This document shows, one piece after another, positions 63,951 through 64,000 of a stretch of 64,000 bases of DNA. The stretch spans positions 186,001-250,000 of the forward strand of contig SADC01000857.1 of the NCBI GenBank assembly GCA_004194705.1. The letters run 5' to 3'. A model generated the notes under the pieces. It saw nothing but the letters and a program-made list of their open reading frames with translations, was not told the DNA's origin and did not search any database. Position numbers and translations under genes: made by a program. Source of the stretch: Ditylenchus dipsaci. Lineage: Eukaryota > Nematoda > Chromadorea > Rhabditida > Anguinidae. Each line of letters begins with the position of its first letter. The stretch's first letter is position 1.

Positions 63951-64000
63951 TTAAAAATTTAGTAGAAAAGATATTAATAGGTTGCGTGATTTTTGCTATC

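Overview
The window is eukaryotic nuclear DNA from an invertebrate animal. It is AT-rich, has GT-AG introns, and is crowded with DNA transposons and foldback repeats. Ten of the 19 acceptors I placed end in TTTCAG, one intron is only 46 nt, and TTAGGC-like hexamers sit inside an interspersed repeat. These features resemble nematodes, but none settles the clade and I do not name a species.

One host gene dominates. It is a plus-strand Ras GTPase-activating protein of the SynGAP/DAB2IP/raskol/GAP-2 family, read in 20-21 coding exons from about 10.3 kb to 63.95 kb. Reading phases agree at every junction down to exon 19. The order is N-terminal region, a conserved KRTKS motif, a split PH-like domain (which includes a 23-nt microexon), a C2 domain (exons 8-9), the RasGAP domain (exons 10-16, arginine finger at 53508-53510 and the FLR arginine split by an intron), a low-complexity tail and a C-terminal coiled coil. 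A candidate alternative first exon at 8258-8552 encodes a hydrophobic N-terminus and splices in the same phase. The last exon has a 2-nt frame break.

Region by region: 1-7.4 kb is upstream DNA full of foldback elements. 7.5-10.3 kb is less repetitive and probably holds the 5' region. The introns carry most of the mobile DNA. Intron 2 holds a deleted mariner. Intron 4 (17 kb) holds a Mutator-like SWIM element nested in a foldback, a tRNA-related SINE, and an hAT element with an exact 8-bp duplication. Intron 5 holds an unidentified minus-strand coding remnant. Intron 7 (12.8 kb) holds a pogo/Tigger element whose terminal repeat has grown into a satellite of 23 units. Intron 12 holds a TA-flanked element carrying an 8-copy array that repeats a basic peptide on the minus strand.

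The most unusual patterns are: (i) a MITE family (ends CCGTATT) whose inner arms differ between copies but stay complementary within each copy; (ii) the Tigger-born satellite; (iii) the peptide-conserving array; (iv) an exon-9 donor choice in which the better consensus site gives a truncated reading frame. No virus, CRISPR array or bacterial operon was seen.
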